From: Rhodobacter flavimaris | GTDB lineage: Bacteria; Pseudomonadota; Alphaproteobacteria; Rhodobacterales; Rhodobacteraceae | DNA length: 64,000 nucleotides | NCBI RefSeq assembly: GCF_021378075.1 | Contig: NZ_JAJUOS010000007.1 | Coordinates: 146,100-210,099, forward strand | Direction: 5' to 3' | Shown here: in pieces, positions 52,650-61,443 of the stretch | Position numbering within the stretch: position 1 is the stretch's first letter | Layout of the letters: each line of letters starts with the position of its first letter | Notes under the pieces: generated by a model | The model's input: only the letters and a program-made list of their open reading frames with translations | Database searches by the model: none | What the model was told of the DNA's origin: nothing | Program-made: the position numbers and the translations under genes

Positions 52650-52664
52650 TCTCGCCAGACAGGA

Positions 52665-52714
52665 TTGAAAAGCTTTGGGCGGACCTTGGAAACAGGGTCC
52701 GCCCAAAGCTTTTC
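52665..52714. terminator. 21-bp hairpin with GAAA tetraloop inside the Tad operon
   Basis: AAAAGCTTTGGGCGGACC (52668-52685) pairs perfectly with 52696-52713. Inner pairs T-G, T-A and G-C extend the stem to 21 bp, capped by GAAA (52689-52692). A's precede and TTTT ends the stem on each strand, so it could terminate in either direction. It is the most stable structure in the window and lies 18 bp after the OmpA-like gene. Confidence 0.8.
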
Positions 52715-52902
52715 ATCGTCTCGGATTACCCCACAATTGGAACAATCCGGCCCAAATGTCGCCAAGATTGGCCGCGATCTTAACCTCTAGCAGGACAGGT
52801 GCGACCAGCGAGTCGCATCCGGGTTTGCGTAAGAATCTGGGCATCCCACGTCATCCCTCCTGGGAAGTCGACCGCAGCCCGCGCAGTAAAGGACTAGAGG
52901 CA

Positions 52903-54162
52903 ATGAGTGCAGCTCCTCTTCTGAATACCGAACCCGCGCCGATCGTCGCGTGCACGGTGTCCCGGGATGTCTCGAATTTCGACCTTCTGATTGAGGACAT
53001 GGAGGTCGAGCTGGGAGAGAACTGGGGCGATATCAGCTTTGATGACGCTATCTTGTTCTTCTCGCAGCCCGAGGCGCAAAAGCTTGAGTTCATCGCCATA
53101 GCGATCGACGCCGAGGACGAGGCGCAGATCCCCCGGATCTCCTCGATCATCTCGACGGCAAAGGCCAAGGGCATCCGGGTAATCCTGATCGCCGAAGAGG
53201 TCAGCCCGATCGCGCTGCACCAGCTTCTGCGCCTTGGCGCGGATGACTTCGTTCCCTACCCGCTTCCCTCGGGCGCCCTGCATGAGGCGATCATTCGCCT
53301 CGGCCAGGTCGAGAAGCCCGTCCTTGGAACCGCCGATTCGGTCAAGCCGAGCGCCACGGGCGGCCATGACGGCGTCGTGCTGCCGGTCCATGGTCTGGCG
53401 GGCGGCGTCGGCGCCACGACCTTCGCGGTCAACCTGGCTTGGGAACTGGCCACGATGGGCGAGGCGACCAAGAAATCCGGCGCCGGTTCGCCGCGCGTCT
53501 GTTTGCTCGATTTCGATTTCCAATATGGCTCGACCTCGACCTATCTCGACCTGCAACGCCGCGAGAATGTGTTCGAGATGCTCTCGGACGCGTCCCATCT
53601 CGATGGCGAGACCTTCATGCAGTCGCTCGTCACCTTCGAGGACCGCCTGCACGTCCTGACCGCCCCGGCGGACATGCTGCCCTTGGATATCGTCAGCGGC
53701 GAGGACATCACGCGCATCGTCGAGCTGGCCCGCCAGAACTTCGACTTCGTCGTGATCGACATGCCCTCCACCGTGGTTAGCTGGACCGAGACGGTGCTGA
53801 ACCTGGCGCATGTCTATTTCGCGCTGATGGAGCTTGATATGCGCTCGGCGCAGAACACGCTGCGCATGATCCGCGCGCTGAAGTCCGAGAGCCTCCCGGT
53901 CGAGAAGCTGCGCTATGTTCTGAACCGGGCGCCGAAGTTTACCGACCTGACCGGCAAGGCGCGCGTCAAGCGTCTGGCCGAAAGCCTGGACATCTCGATC
54001 GAGGTGCAGCTGTCGGATGGCGGCAAGCAGGTCACGCAGTCGAATGACCATGGCGTGCCGCTGGCCAGCACGGCGGGAAAGCTGCCCCTGCGCAAGGAAA
54101 TTCAGAAACTTGCACAGTCCATCGCCGAGCTGAACCGCTCGCTCGAGGCCGCGCAGGCGTAA
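52903..54162 (+). CDS. tadZ: TadZ/CpaE pilus localisation ATPase
   Basis: 419 residues. The N-terminal atypical receiver-like domain (about 20-140) is followed by a ParA/MinD-like domain (about 155-400). Its P-loop GGVGATTFAVNLAWELA (about 168-184) lacks the deviant Walker lysine pattern of MinD (KGGVGKTT), with Ala-Thr-Thr instead, common in TadZ. The conserved LLDFDFQYG and VVIDMPSTV follow. It places the Tad machine in the cell. ATG 52903 is used; upstream frame to 52675 would translate the hairpin. The ribosome site (AGAGGCA) is modest. Confidence 0.93.
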   Translation: MSAAPLLNTEPAPIVACTVSRDVSNFDLLIEDMEVELGENWGDISFDDAILFFSQPEAQKLEFIAIAIDAEDEAQIPRISSIISTAKAKGIRVILIAEEVSPIALHQLLRLGADDFVPYPLPSGALHEAIIRLGQVEKPVLGTADSVKPSATGGHDGVVLPVHGLAGGVGATTFAVNLAWELATMGEATKKSGAGSPRVCLLDFDFQYGSTSTYLDLQRRENVFEMLSDASHLDGETFMQSLVTFEDRLHVLTAPADMLPLDIVSGEDITRIVELARQNFDFVVIDMPSTVVSWTETVLNLAHVYFALMELDMRSAQNTLRMIRALKSESLPVEKLRYVLNRAPKFTDLTGKARVKRLAESLDISIEVQLSDGGKQVTQSNDHGVPLASTAGKLPLRKEIQKLAQSIAELNRSLEAAQA

Positions 54163-54183
54163 TCGTTGAGATAAGAGGTCGCA

Positions 54184-55650
54184 ATGTTCTCGCGCTACAA
54201 GAAGACGACACCCGGGCCGAATAACGCGCCGCCGCCGCCCGCGGGCGAGCCGCGCGCCCCTGCCCCGGTTCCCTCGGCTTCCCCGGCAGAGCCCTCGCGT
54301 TCTTTTGTCCAGCGCCGTCCGACGACCGGCCAGCCCGGCACCCCGGCGGATGTCATCGCCGCCGACAAGGAAAAGAAGCGCAAGGAACGCCTGAGCGACC
54401 TGCGCGTCGAACTGCACAAGCGCCTGCTTGAAAACCTCAACCTCGCCGCGCTGGAACGCGCGACCGAGGCCGACCTGAAGGCCGAAATCGCCGCCATCGC
54501 CAGCGAGGCGATGACCGAAATGGCCGTGGCGCTGAGCGCAACGGAGCGTGCGCAGGTCAACCAGGAGCTTTACGACGAGGTCATGGGCCTCGGCCCGCTT
54601 GAGCCGCTGCTCAAGGACGAGACCGTCTCGGATATCCTCGTGAACGGCCCGCAGCAGATCTTCGTCGAACGCGGCGGCAAGCTGCACCTGTCCGACATCA
54701 CCTTCAAGGACGAGAAGCACCTGCTGCGGATCATCGACAAGATCGTTTCGGCCGTGGGCCGGCGCGTCGATGAATCGAACCCCTATGTGGACGCCCGTCT
54801 AGCCGACGGCTCGCGTTTCAACGCGATGGTGCCGCCGATCGCGGTCGATGGCTCGCTCGTCTCGATCCGAAAATTCAAGAAGGACAAGCTGGGCATCGAC
54901 GATCTCGTCAAGTTCGGCGCCTTCACCGAGGAAATGGCCGCCTACCTTCAGGCTGCCGTTGCAACGCGCCTCAACGTCATCGTCTCAGGCGGGACGGGTT
55001 CGGGTAAGACGACCACGCTGAACGCGCTGTCGTCCTTCATCGACAACTCCGAACGCATCCTGACGATCGAGGACACGGCGGAACTTCAGCTGCAGCAGAC
55101 CCACGTCGGCCGGATGGAAAGCCGCCCGGCAAACGTCGAGGGCAAGGGTGCCGTCACGCAGCGCGACTGTTTGCGCAACGCCCTGCGGATGCGCCCCGAC
55201 CGCATCATCGTCGGCGAAACGCGCGGCGAGGAAGTCATCGATATGCTTCAGGCCATGAACACCGGCCACGACGGTTCGATGACCACGATCCACGCGAACT
55301 CGGCGCGCGATGGTGTCTCGCGTCTGGAAAACATGATCGCCATGGCGGGGATCGAGATGCCGATCAAGGCTGTGCGCTCGCAGATCGCCTCGGCTGTGAA
55401 CCTGATCGTGCAGGCATCGCGTCTGCAGGACGGCTCGCGCCGCATGGTGTCGATCACCGAGATTACCGGGATGGAAGGCGAGGTCATCTCGATGCAGGAA
55501 ATCTTCAAGTATGAGCGCCTCGGCCTTGCGCCCGACGGCAAGATCATCGGCCGCTTCACCGCGACCGGCGTGCGCTCGCACTTTGCCGACCGTTTCCGCC
55601 AGTGGGGCTATGACCTGCCGGCGGCCATCTACGAACCCGTGCAAGACTGA
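54184..55650 (+). CDS. tadA: Tad pilus secretion ATPase TadA (CpaF)
   Basis: 488 residues. A disordered Pro-rich N-terminus (about 1-60) precedes the CpaF-type N-domain and the secretion NTPase core: Walker [17 protein letters not shown] at about residues 267-282, Asp box [10 protein letters not shown], Walker [16 protein letters not shown], and His box [15 protein letters not shown]. It powers Flp pilus assembly (and possibly retraction) at the inner membrane. The ribosome site is AGAGGTCGC. tadB starts 11 bp downstream. Confidence 0.97.
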   Translation: MFSRYKKTTPGPNNAPPPPAGEPRAPAPVPSASPAEPSRSFVQRRPTTGQPGTPADVIAADKEKKRKERLSDLRVELHKRLLENLNLAALERATEADLKAEIAAIASEAMTEMAVALSATERAQVNQELYDEVMGLGPLEPLLKDETVSDILVNGPQQIFVERGGKLHLSDITFKDEKHLLRIIDKIVSAVGRRVDESNPYVDARLADGSRFNAMVPPIAVDGSLVSIRKFKKDKLGIDDLVKFGAFTEEMAAYLQAAVATRLNVIVSGGTGSGKTTTLNALSSFIDNSERILTIEDTAELQLQQTHVGRMESRPANVEGKGAVTQRDCLRNALRMRPDRIIVGETRGEEVIDMLQAMNTGHDGSMTTIHANSARDGVSRLENMIAMAGIEMPIKAVRSQIASAVNLIVQASRLQDGSRRMVSITEITGMEGEVISMQEIFKYERLGLAPDGKIIGRFTATGVRSHFADRFRQWGYDLPAAIYEPVQD

Positions 55651-55661
55651 GAGGGCTGCAA

Positions 55662-56630
55662 ATGATCATCTCCTCTACCCCGATCATCTACGGCCTGATT
55701 TTCCTGGCGGTCATCCTGATCGTCGAGGGCATCTACCTGCTGGCCTTCGGCAAGTCGATCTCGCTCAACAACCGAGTCAACCGTCGCCTCGAGATGCTGG
55801 AAAAAGGCACCCGGCGCGAGGAAGTGCTCGAGATGCTGCGCAAGGAAGCCACCCAGCATATGCAGGTGCGCTCGATCCCGCTTTATTCGATCCTCGCCAA
55901 CAAGGCGCAGAAAGCCAATATCGCCTTCTCGCCCAAGGCGCTGATCGGTGTGATGGCGCTGGTCTGCATGGTGGCCTTCGGCGGCCTCTCCATCGCCACG
56001 CAGGCGGGCATGCCAGTGCGGGTTGCGCTGTCGCTGCTGATGGGTGTGGGCGGCGTCTATTTCTGGATCTCGTCGAAGGCACGCAAGCGCACCTCGCTGG
56101 CCGAAGAGCAACTGCCCGACGCCGTCGAGTTGATGGTGCGCTCGCTGCGCGTGGGTCACCCGTTCTCGTCGGCGATTCAGGCCGTGGCGCGCGAAATCCC
56201 CGATCCGATGGGGTCCGAATTCGGCATCATCGCGGACGAGGCCGCCTATGGCCGCAACGTCGCGGAATCGCTGCGCGAAATGGCCGAGCGCATGGATATG
56301 CAGGACTTGCGCTTCCTGGCCGTGGCCGTGTCGATCCAACAGACCTCGGGCGGCAACCTCGCCGAGGTGCTTGAAGGTCTGGCCAAGGTGATCCGCTCGC
56401 GCTTCCGCCTGTTCCGCCGGGTGCGTGCCATTACCGCCGAACCGCGCTGGTCCGGCATCTTCCTGTCGGCCTTCCCGGTCGTCGTGCTGATCATCATCCA
56501 AATCGTTTCGCCCGACTATTATGACACCGTCAAGCCGACCCCGGCGTTCATGCCGATGGCACTGCTCGTCTTCGTGCTGCTCGGGCTGAACGTCCTCTTC
56601 ATGAAAATCATGACCACGATCAAGGTCTGA
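55662..56630 (+). CDS. tadB: Tad inner-membrane platform protein TadB
   Basis: 322 residues in the T2SS-F family. Membrane helices lie at about 5-25, 90-110, 115-135 and 265-320. The T2SSF cytosolic domain has EEQLPDAVELMVRSLRVGHPFSSAIQ and RMDMQDLRFLAVAVSIQQTSGGNLAEVLE. It forms the platform with TadC for pilin insertion by TadA. Gaps to tadA and tadC are 11 and 8 bp. Confidence 0.95.
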   Translation: MIISSTPIIYGLIFLAVILIVEGIYLLAFGKSISLNNRVNRRLEMLEKGTRREEVLEMLRKEATQHMQVRSIPLYSILANKAQKANIAFSPKALIGVMALVCMVAFGGLSIATQAGMPVRVALSLLMGVGGVYFWISSKARKRTSLAEEQLPDAVELMVRSLRVGHPFSSAIQAVAREIPDPMGSEFGIIADEAAYGRNVAESLREMAERMDMQDLRFLAVAVSIQQTSGGNLAEVLEGLAKVIRSRFRLFRRVRAITAEPRWSGIFLSAFPVVVLIIIQIVSPDYYDTVKPTPAFMPMALLVFVLLGLNVLFMKIMTTIKV

Positions 56631-56638
56631 GGCGCACC

Positions 56639-57667
56639 ATGGACCAGAACAAGATATTCGAGCTGCTGACCGACAAGCTGGGGCCCCTGGGGCCGGTGAT
56701 TGCACTGGCTGGCGTGGCGATGCTGCTGATCCTTGCCGTGCTGCCGATCCTGCTGCGCAAGCAGATCGACCCGCTCGACAAGCTGCGTGCCGCCAAGGGT
56801 GCCGAGGCCGCTGTTGCCGCCGCGGGTGCGGGTGGTGGAGCGCCGGCCAAGGGCAAGCCGGGCAAGGGGCTGCGCTACAACGCCGGCACCGACAAGCTCG
56901 ATCGCTTTGCAGGGTTCCTCGAACCGAAAAGCAAGGACGAGATGTCCGAATCGCGCAAATGGCTGGAGCGCGCAGGCTATCGCGGCCGCAACATCGTGCG
57001 CACCTTCCACGCGATCCAGTTTGCGATGGGCCTGACGCTGATGTTCCTCGGCGCGCTCTACGTGGTCATCCATAACTCGACCAATGAAGAAGCCCTGCCG
57101 ATGACCAAGATGCTGGTCGCGATCCTGATGCCGGGTGTGTTCGGCTACTATGCGCCCAAGCGTTGGGTGAACCAGCGCGTCTCGGCCCGCTCGCAGGAAA
57201 TCCAGAACGGCTTCCCGGATGCGCTCGACATGCTGCTTGTCTGCGTCGAGGCCGGTCAGTCGCTCGACCAAGGCATCATCCGCGTGTCGAAGGAACTTGG
57301 CACCTCTTACCCGGCGATCTCGCAGGAATTCGAGGTCATCGCGCATGAGATCAAGGCCGGTAAGGACAAGGCGACCGTGCTGCGCGCCTTCGGCGAGCGT
57401 GCCGGCGTACCCGACGTGCAGAGCTTCGTCACCGTCATGATCCAGTCGCAACAGTTCGGCACCTCGATCGCCGAGGCCCTGCGCCTCTATGCTGCCGACA
57501 TGCGCGACAAGCGCATCATGCGCGCCGAAGAAGCGGCGAACAAGGTGCCTACCAAGATGACGCTTGGCACCATGCTGTTCACGGTTCCGCCCCTCCTGAT
57601 CATCCTTGTCGGTCCCTCGGTCCATGATATGATCGAGAACTTCAAGATGATCAAAATTGGACCATGA
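56639..57667 (+). CDS. tadC: Tad inner-membrane platform protein TadC
   Basis: 342 residues in the T2SS-F family. The N-terminal membrane helix is about 20-38, followed by an Ala/Gly-rich stretch, two central helices near 125-170 and a C-terminal helix. The T2SSF domain is NGFPDALDMLLVCVEAGQSLDQGI plus VTVMIQSQQFGTSIAEALR. It overlaps tadD by 4 bp (ATGA). Confidence 0.95.
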   Translation: MDQNKIFELLTDKLGPLGPVIALAGVAMLLILAVLPILLRKQIDPLDKLRAAKGAEAAVAAAGAGGGAPAKGKPGKGLRYNAGTDKLDRFAGFLEPKSKDEMSESRKWLERAGYRGRNIVRTFHAIQFAMGLTLMFLGALYVVIHNSTNEEALPMTKMLVAILMPGVFGYYAPKRWVNQRVSARSQEIQNGFPDALDMLLVCVEAGQSLDQGIIRVSKELGTSYPAISQEFEVIAHEIKAGKDKATVLRAFGERAGVPDVQSFVTVMIQSQQFGTSIAEALRLYAADMRDKRIMRAEEAANKVPTKMTLGTMLFTVPPLLIILVGPSVHDMIENFKMIKIGP

Positions 57668-58245
57668 TCCCAAAAAAGCTGTGTGGCCGCCTCGGCGTGG
57701 CCTTCTCACTGGCCCTGTTGGCCGCCTGCTCGTCCGGTTTCGGCGGCGGCGGCCTTTCGGGTTCTGATGGGGGCCCTTACGCCCCCGGCACCGCCCGCGG
57801 CGATGGCGTGGATGGCCTGATTGTCGGCCACCGCCTGGTCGAGGCGGGCGAATACGAGCTTGCCCTCAAGGCCTATTACCGCGCCGCCGCCAAGCAGGGC
57901 GCGACGGTCGATGTGCTCTCCGCCATTGGCTCGACCAATCTCAAGCTCGGGCGCCTTGGCCAGGCCGAACAGATCCTGCGCCGCGCCATCGAGGTTGATG
58001 AAACCTTCGTGCCTGCCTGGAACAACCTGGGTGTGGTCTTGATGGAGCAAAACCAGGTCGCCGAGGCCGCCCGCGTCTTCCAGACCGCCTATGCGCTCGA
58101 CAGTGGCGAATCTGACGCGATCCGCGATAACCTTAGGCTCGCTCTCGCAAAGATGGACAAACCTGACTATCCTGAGGCCGAGGAAAAAACTTTCACGCTG
58201 GTCCGGCGGGGAGTGGGTGAATTTCTCCTGCTGACCCAGCAATAA
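57664..58245 (+). CDS. tadD: TPR lipoprotein TadD
   Basis: 193 residues. The lipoprotein signal ends LLAACSSG (Cys about 21). TPR-like repeats run from about 50 to 160 (EYELALKAYYRAAAKQGATV, LGQAEQILRRAIEVDETFVPAWNNLGVVLMEQNQ). TadD is a pilotin-like factor for the secretin. Translation is coupled to tadC. Confidence 0.9.
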   Translation: MIPKKLCGRLGVAFSLALLAACSSGFGGGGLSGSDGGPYAPGTARGDGVDGLIVGHRLVEAGEYELALKAYYRAAAKQGATVDVLSAIGSTNLKLGRLGQAEQILRRAIEVDETFVPAWNNLGVVLMEQNQVAEAARVFQTAYALDSGESDAIRDNLRLALAKMDKPDYPEAEEKTFTLVRRGVGEFLLLTQQ

Positions 58246-58270
58246 GACCATCAAGAGGACGCACTCCAAT

Positions 58271-59119
58271 ATGCGCCATCCGATTCTTTGCGCTGCCCTT
58301 GCCGGGCTCGTCGCACTCTCTGCCTGCTCGAACAATAGCGACGCGGAGGTCGAAGAGGCGCTGAAAAGCGTCAACGCCATCGACGGTGCGAACCTGTCGG
58401 ACATCATGCTGACCGTGGGCGACCCGAAAGAGGCCGTGGCCTATTTCCAGCGTTCCTCGGCCGAGAACCCCGACCGGATCGACCTGCGCCGTGGCCTTGC
58501 GAAATCGCTCGTGCGGGCGGGGCGCCATACCGAGGCGACGAAGGTCTGGGCAGATGTCGTGGCGATGCCGGGTTCAACCTTTGACGACAAGGTCGATATG
58601 GCCGATGCGCAGATCCGCGCGGGCCAGTGGACCGAGGCCGAGGCCACGCTGAACTCGATCCCGCCGACGCATGAGACCTTCGATCGCTACAAGCTTGAGG
58701 CGATGGTGGCCGATTCCAAGAAGGACTGGAAAAAGGCCGATACCTTTTATGACATCGCCGCGGGCCTGACGACGAAACCCTCAGGCGTGCTGAACAACTG
58801 GGGCTTTTCCAAGCTGACGCGCGGTGACTCAAAAGAGGCCGAGAAGCTGTTTGCCGAGGCGCTGACCTACGATCCGGGCAATTTCACCACCAAGAACAAC
58901 CTGGTTCTGGCCCGCGCCGCGCAGCGCAAATATGAGATGCCGGTCATCCAGATGACCCAGACTGAGCGCGCGCAGTTGCTTTACACCGCCGCGCTTTCGG
59001 CAATCAAGCAGGGCGATGTCACAATCGGCAAGGGCCTGTTGCAGGACGCGATCGACACCCATCCGCAGCATTTCGACGAAGCAGCCCGCGCACTCGCCGC
59101 GCTCGACGCGAAGGGGTAA
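58271..59119 (+). CDS. Second TPR lipoprotein of the Tad cluster
   Basis: 282 residues. The lipoprotein signal ends VALSACSNN (Cys about 19). TPR-type repeats follow (VAYFQRSSAENPDRIDLRRGLAKSLVRAG, EAEKLFAEALTYDPGNFTTKNNLVLA). It resembles TadD in design but not closely in sequence, and is longer. It probably assists outer-membrane assembly of the pilus. It lies 25 bp after tadD and 4 bp before the prepilin peptidase gene. Confidence 0.87.
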   Translation: MRHPILCAALAGLVALSACSNNSDAEVEEALKSVNAIDGANLSDIMLTVGDPKEAVAYFQRSSAENPDRIDLRRGLAKSLVRAGRHTEATKVWADVVAMPGSTFDDKVDMADAQIRAGQWTEAEATLNSIPPTHETFDRYKLEAMVADSKKDWKKADTFYDIAAGLTTKPSGVLNNWGFSKLTRGDSKEAEKLFAEALTYDPGNFTTKNNLVLARAAQRKYEMPVIQMTQTERAQLLYTAALSAIKQGDVTIGKGLLQDAIDTHPQHFDEAARALAALDAKG

Positions 59120-59123
59120 GCGG

Positions 59124-59627
59124 ATGCTTGGCCTCAGCCCGGGCGCGGCGGCGCTTGTCCTGCTGATCGCGGTGACGCCGATCTGCGCCTGGGTCTGCTA
59201 TACCGACCTGAAATACATGAAGATCCGCAATACCTCGGTTGCGGCGCTTCTGGCGGTCTTCGCCGTGGTCGGCCCCTTCGTGCTGCCGCTGGACGAATGG
59301 GCCTGGCGGTGGGTGCATTTCGGCGTGGTGCTGGTGATCGGCTTCGTGCTGAACATGATCGCCCATTTCGGCGCAGGCGACGCGAAATTCGCCGCCGCCG
59401 CCGCGCCGTTCTTTTCGGCCGCGCCCGCGCATATCCAGCTGATGATCTTCCTGCTGGCGGCCTTCTTGTTGGCCGCCTTCGCCACGCACCGCCTGATGCG
59501 CGCGATCCCGGCCATTCGCGCCATGGCGCCCGAATGGGTCAGCTGGACTCGCAAGGACTTCCCCCTGGGGCTTGCGCTTGCCGGGACGCTCTGGGCCTAT
59601 CTCGCGCTGGTCTCAGCCGTCGCCTGA
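59124..59627 (+). CDS. cpaA: Prepilin peptidase CpaA (A24 family)
   Basis: 167 residues with about five membrane helices. The two catalytic aspartates are Asp28 in CYTDLKYMKIRN and Asp86 in GAGDAKF. It lacks the N-methylating extension of PilD, as usual for the Tad peptidase. It should process both Flp pilins. The last 15 bp overlap, in opposite orientation, the 3' end of the next gene. Confidence 0.93.
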   Translation: MLGLSPGAAALVLLIAVTPICAWVCYTDLKYMKIRNTSVAALLAVFAVVGPFVLPLDEWAWRWVHFGVVLVIGFVLNMIAHFGAGDAKFAAAAAPFFSAAPAHIQLMIFLLAAFLLAAFATHRLMRAIPAIRAMAPEWVSWTRKDFPLGLALAGTLWAYLALVSAVA

Positions 59628-61304
59628 GGGCTGGTCCTTGATGGGGCGCAGTAGGATATAGGTCTCGGTGCGGCGCTCTTCCTCAAGCTGCCAGCCATCC
59701 TCGGCCAGCGCCTTGATCATCGCATTGCGACGGTCGCGCGCGAAAGCGCATTGCAGGAGCACGATGTGATCGGCCGCGGCCACCCCCGGCGTGCCCGAGT
59801 AATACCAGGGCGCCGCCCCCTCGACCGCTTTGAAATCGCCAAAAAGCCAGAGCGAGGTGAACAGATCCCCCACCAGGATCGACTGCCCGGCATATCCCGC
59901 CGCCGTCAGGTCCTTGGCCATCAGGTCGAACACGGCATAATGGCCCGAGTTGACCTCGCAGGCGGGCAGTTCCTCGCCGTTAAGCAGGACAGGTTCGTCA
60001 TCCTGCTGGTCCTCGTCATCCTCGTCCGGCGCGGGCTTGGCCTTCGCCATCTCGGCATAGGCCTCGTAGGGTTGACCGGGCGCATCGCCGCGAATGGCCA
60101 GCCGCACGCCCACCAGCCGGTCGGGATCGACTAGCAAATCGTCATCGACGCTGCGCTTGCGCACCATCGGCACCTCGCCATGCGGCTTGGCCTTGATCGC
60201 CGCGATCGGACTGGCCATGAGGTTGAACGCCGAAGGCGAGGCGAGGCTGAGCAGCACGACCCCGCAAATCGCCAACGCTCCGCCCAGCTGCCAGCCAAGC
60301 GCGTTGGTGCGCCCGTCGGTGGGGCGCAGGGCGAAAGCCATGAGACCCGCCAGAACGAGCCATTGCGGATCGTTGCCCCAGTTCTGATAGGTAATATAGA
60401 TCACACCGGGCAGCAGAAGCAGCATCGCCAGCCCCTCGGTCATCCGACCCGCCTGGCGCAGCAGCACCACAAGCCCAAGTGCAGCGAGGCTTGCCAGCAG
60501 GTAAGGCGGTGCGGTGGCGTTTTCCTGGAAAGACAGACCCGGCTGCGAGCGCGTTTCCGACGTCGCAACGGCCAGAAGATCGCGCATATAGGCTAGCCAG
60601 AAGTCAATGCCGAACGCCAGCGTCACAAGCGCCGCCACCGCCAGCCCGGCAAGCAGCCCTGCCACAAGCGATCCCCAGGCGCGGCGCAGCACCAGCCCCG
60701 CAAGGATCGCGGGCAAGAGCGCCGCGAAATAGGTCACCTTGATCAGCACCAAGCCCGCCATCGCAAACCCGATCAGCGCGCCCTCAGGCAGCGACCGTCC
60801 GCGCCCCAGAGGCTGCATGATCGCCAGCGGCAGCGCGATATAGGCCAAAGCCCAGGCCCAACGGTTGTAATGCATTGAGACCGAAGTCAGCACCTTCGCC
60901 TCGCCATGCACCAGCGACAGGCACAAGAGCATGACGTACAACGCATAAAGCAGCGCGAGATCCCGCGGAAAGCGCGACCGCGCCACCCAAAGCACCGGCC
61001 CGAACAGCACCGCCGCCACCAGCGCCTGCGCGGCGAAGAACGCATGGCCTAGCCCGAACCCGAGCTTGGCAAAGAAGGCGATCGGCCAGACCGCCAGAAT
61101 ACCGATAGGGGTCATGAAATCGAGATGCGGCACCTGATCCAGCATCGCCATGCGCAGCACGATATCGCTCAGGTGAAGCGCGTCACCCTCATGCATGCGC
61201 AGCACCAGCGCGCCCTTCATGACAGGCAGGATCGTCAGGGCCAGCGCGACCGCGCCCACGATCAGCGCCAGCCGTTTCAACGACGCCTGTTTCACACCCG
61301 ACAT
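59613..61304 (-). CDS. Polytopic membrane protein, possible GT-C-type glycosyltransferase
   Basis: 563 residues. About ten to twelve membrane helices fill residues 10 to about 385, with a luminal-looking acidic loop after the first helix (MHEGDALHLSDIVLRM), a pattern seen in GT-C enzymes that use lipid-linked sugars. A soluble C-terminal domain (about 400-563) contains an acidic segment PAPDEDDEDQQDDEP and CEVNSGHYAVFDLMAKDLTAAGY. I do not recognise a specific family. ATG 61304 is supported by GGAGAGGCTGGG; a longer frame to 61688 runs into the neighbouring gene. It is convergent with, and overlaps by 15 bp, cpaA. Confidence 0.75.
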   Translation of the reverse strand: MSGVKQASLKRLALIVGAVALALTILPVMKGALVLRMHEGDALHLSDIVLRMAMLDQVPHLDFMTPIGILAVWPIAFFAKLGFGLGHAFFAAQALVAAVLFGPVLWVARSRFPRDLALLYALYVMLLCLSLVHGEAKVLTSVSMHYNRWAWALAYIALPLAIMQPLGRGRSLPEGALIGFAMAGLVLIKVTYFAALLPAILAGLVLRRAWGSLVAGLLAGLAVAALVTLAFGIDFWLAYMRDLLAVATSETRSQPGLSFQENATAPPYLLASLAALGLVVLLRQAGRMTEGLAMLLLLPGVIYITYQNWGNDPQWLVLAGLMAFALRPTDGRTNALGWQLGGALAICGVVLLSLASPSAFNLMASPIAAIKAKPHGEVPMVRKRSVDDDLLVDPDRLVGVRLAIRGDAPGQPYEAYAEMAKAKPAPDEDDEDQQDDEPVLLNGEELPACEVNSGHYAVFDLMAKDLTAAGYAGQSILVGDLFTSLWLFGDFKAVEGAAPWYYSGTPGVAAADHIVLLQCAFARDRRNAMIKALAEDGWQLEEERRTETYILLRPIKDQPSGDG

Positions 61305-61443
61305 CCCAGCCTCTCCGCGTTTTTTCCCATTTTTGGCCACATTAACCGCGCATCCTGCCCGAGTGAATCCCATTAGGGGACAATTGCGCCCTCGATGGGG
61401 CCACTGAGCGGCAAAGTCAGGACCGCAGCATACGGAGACGCGA

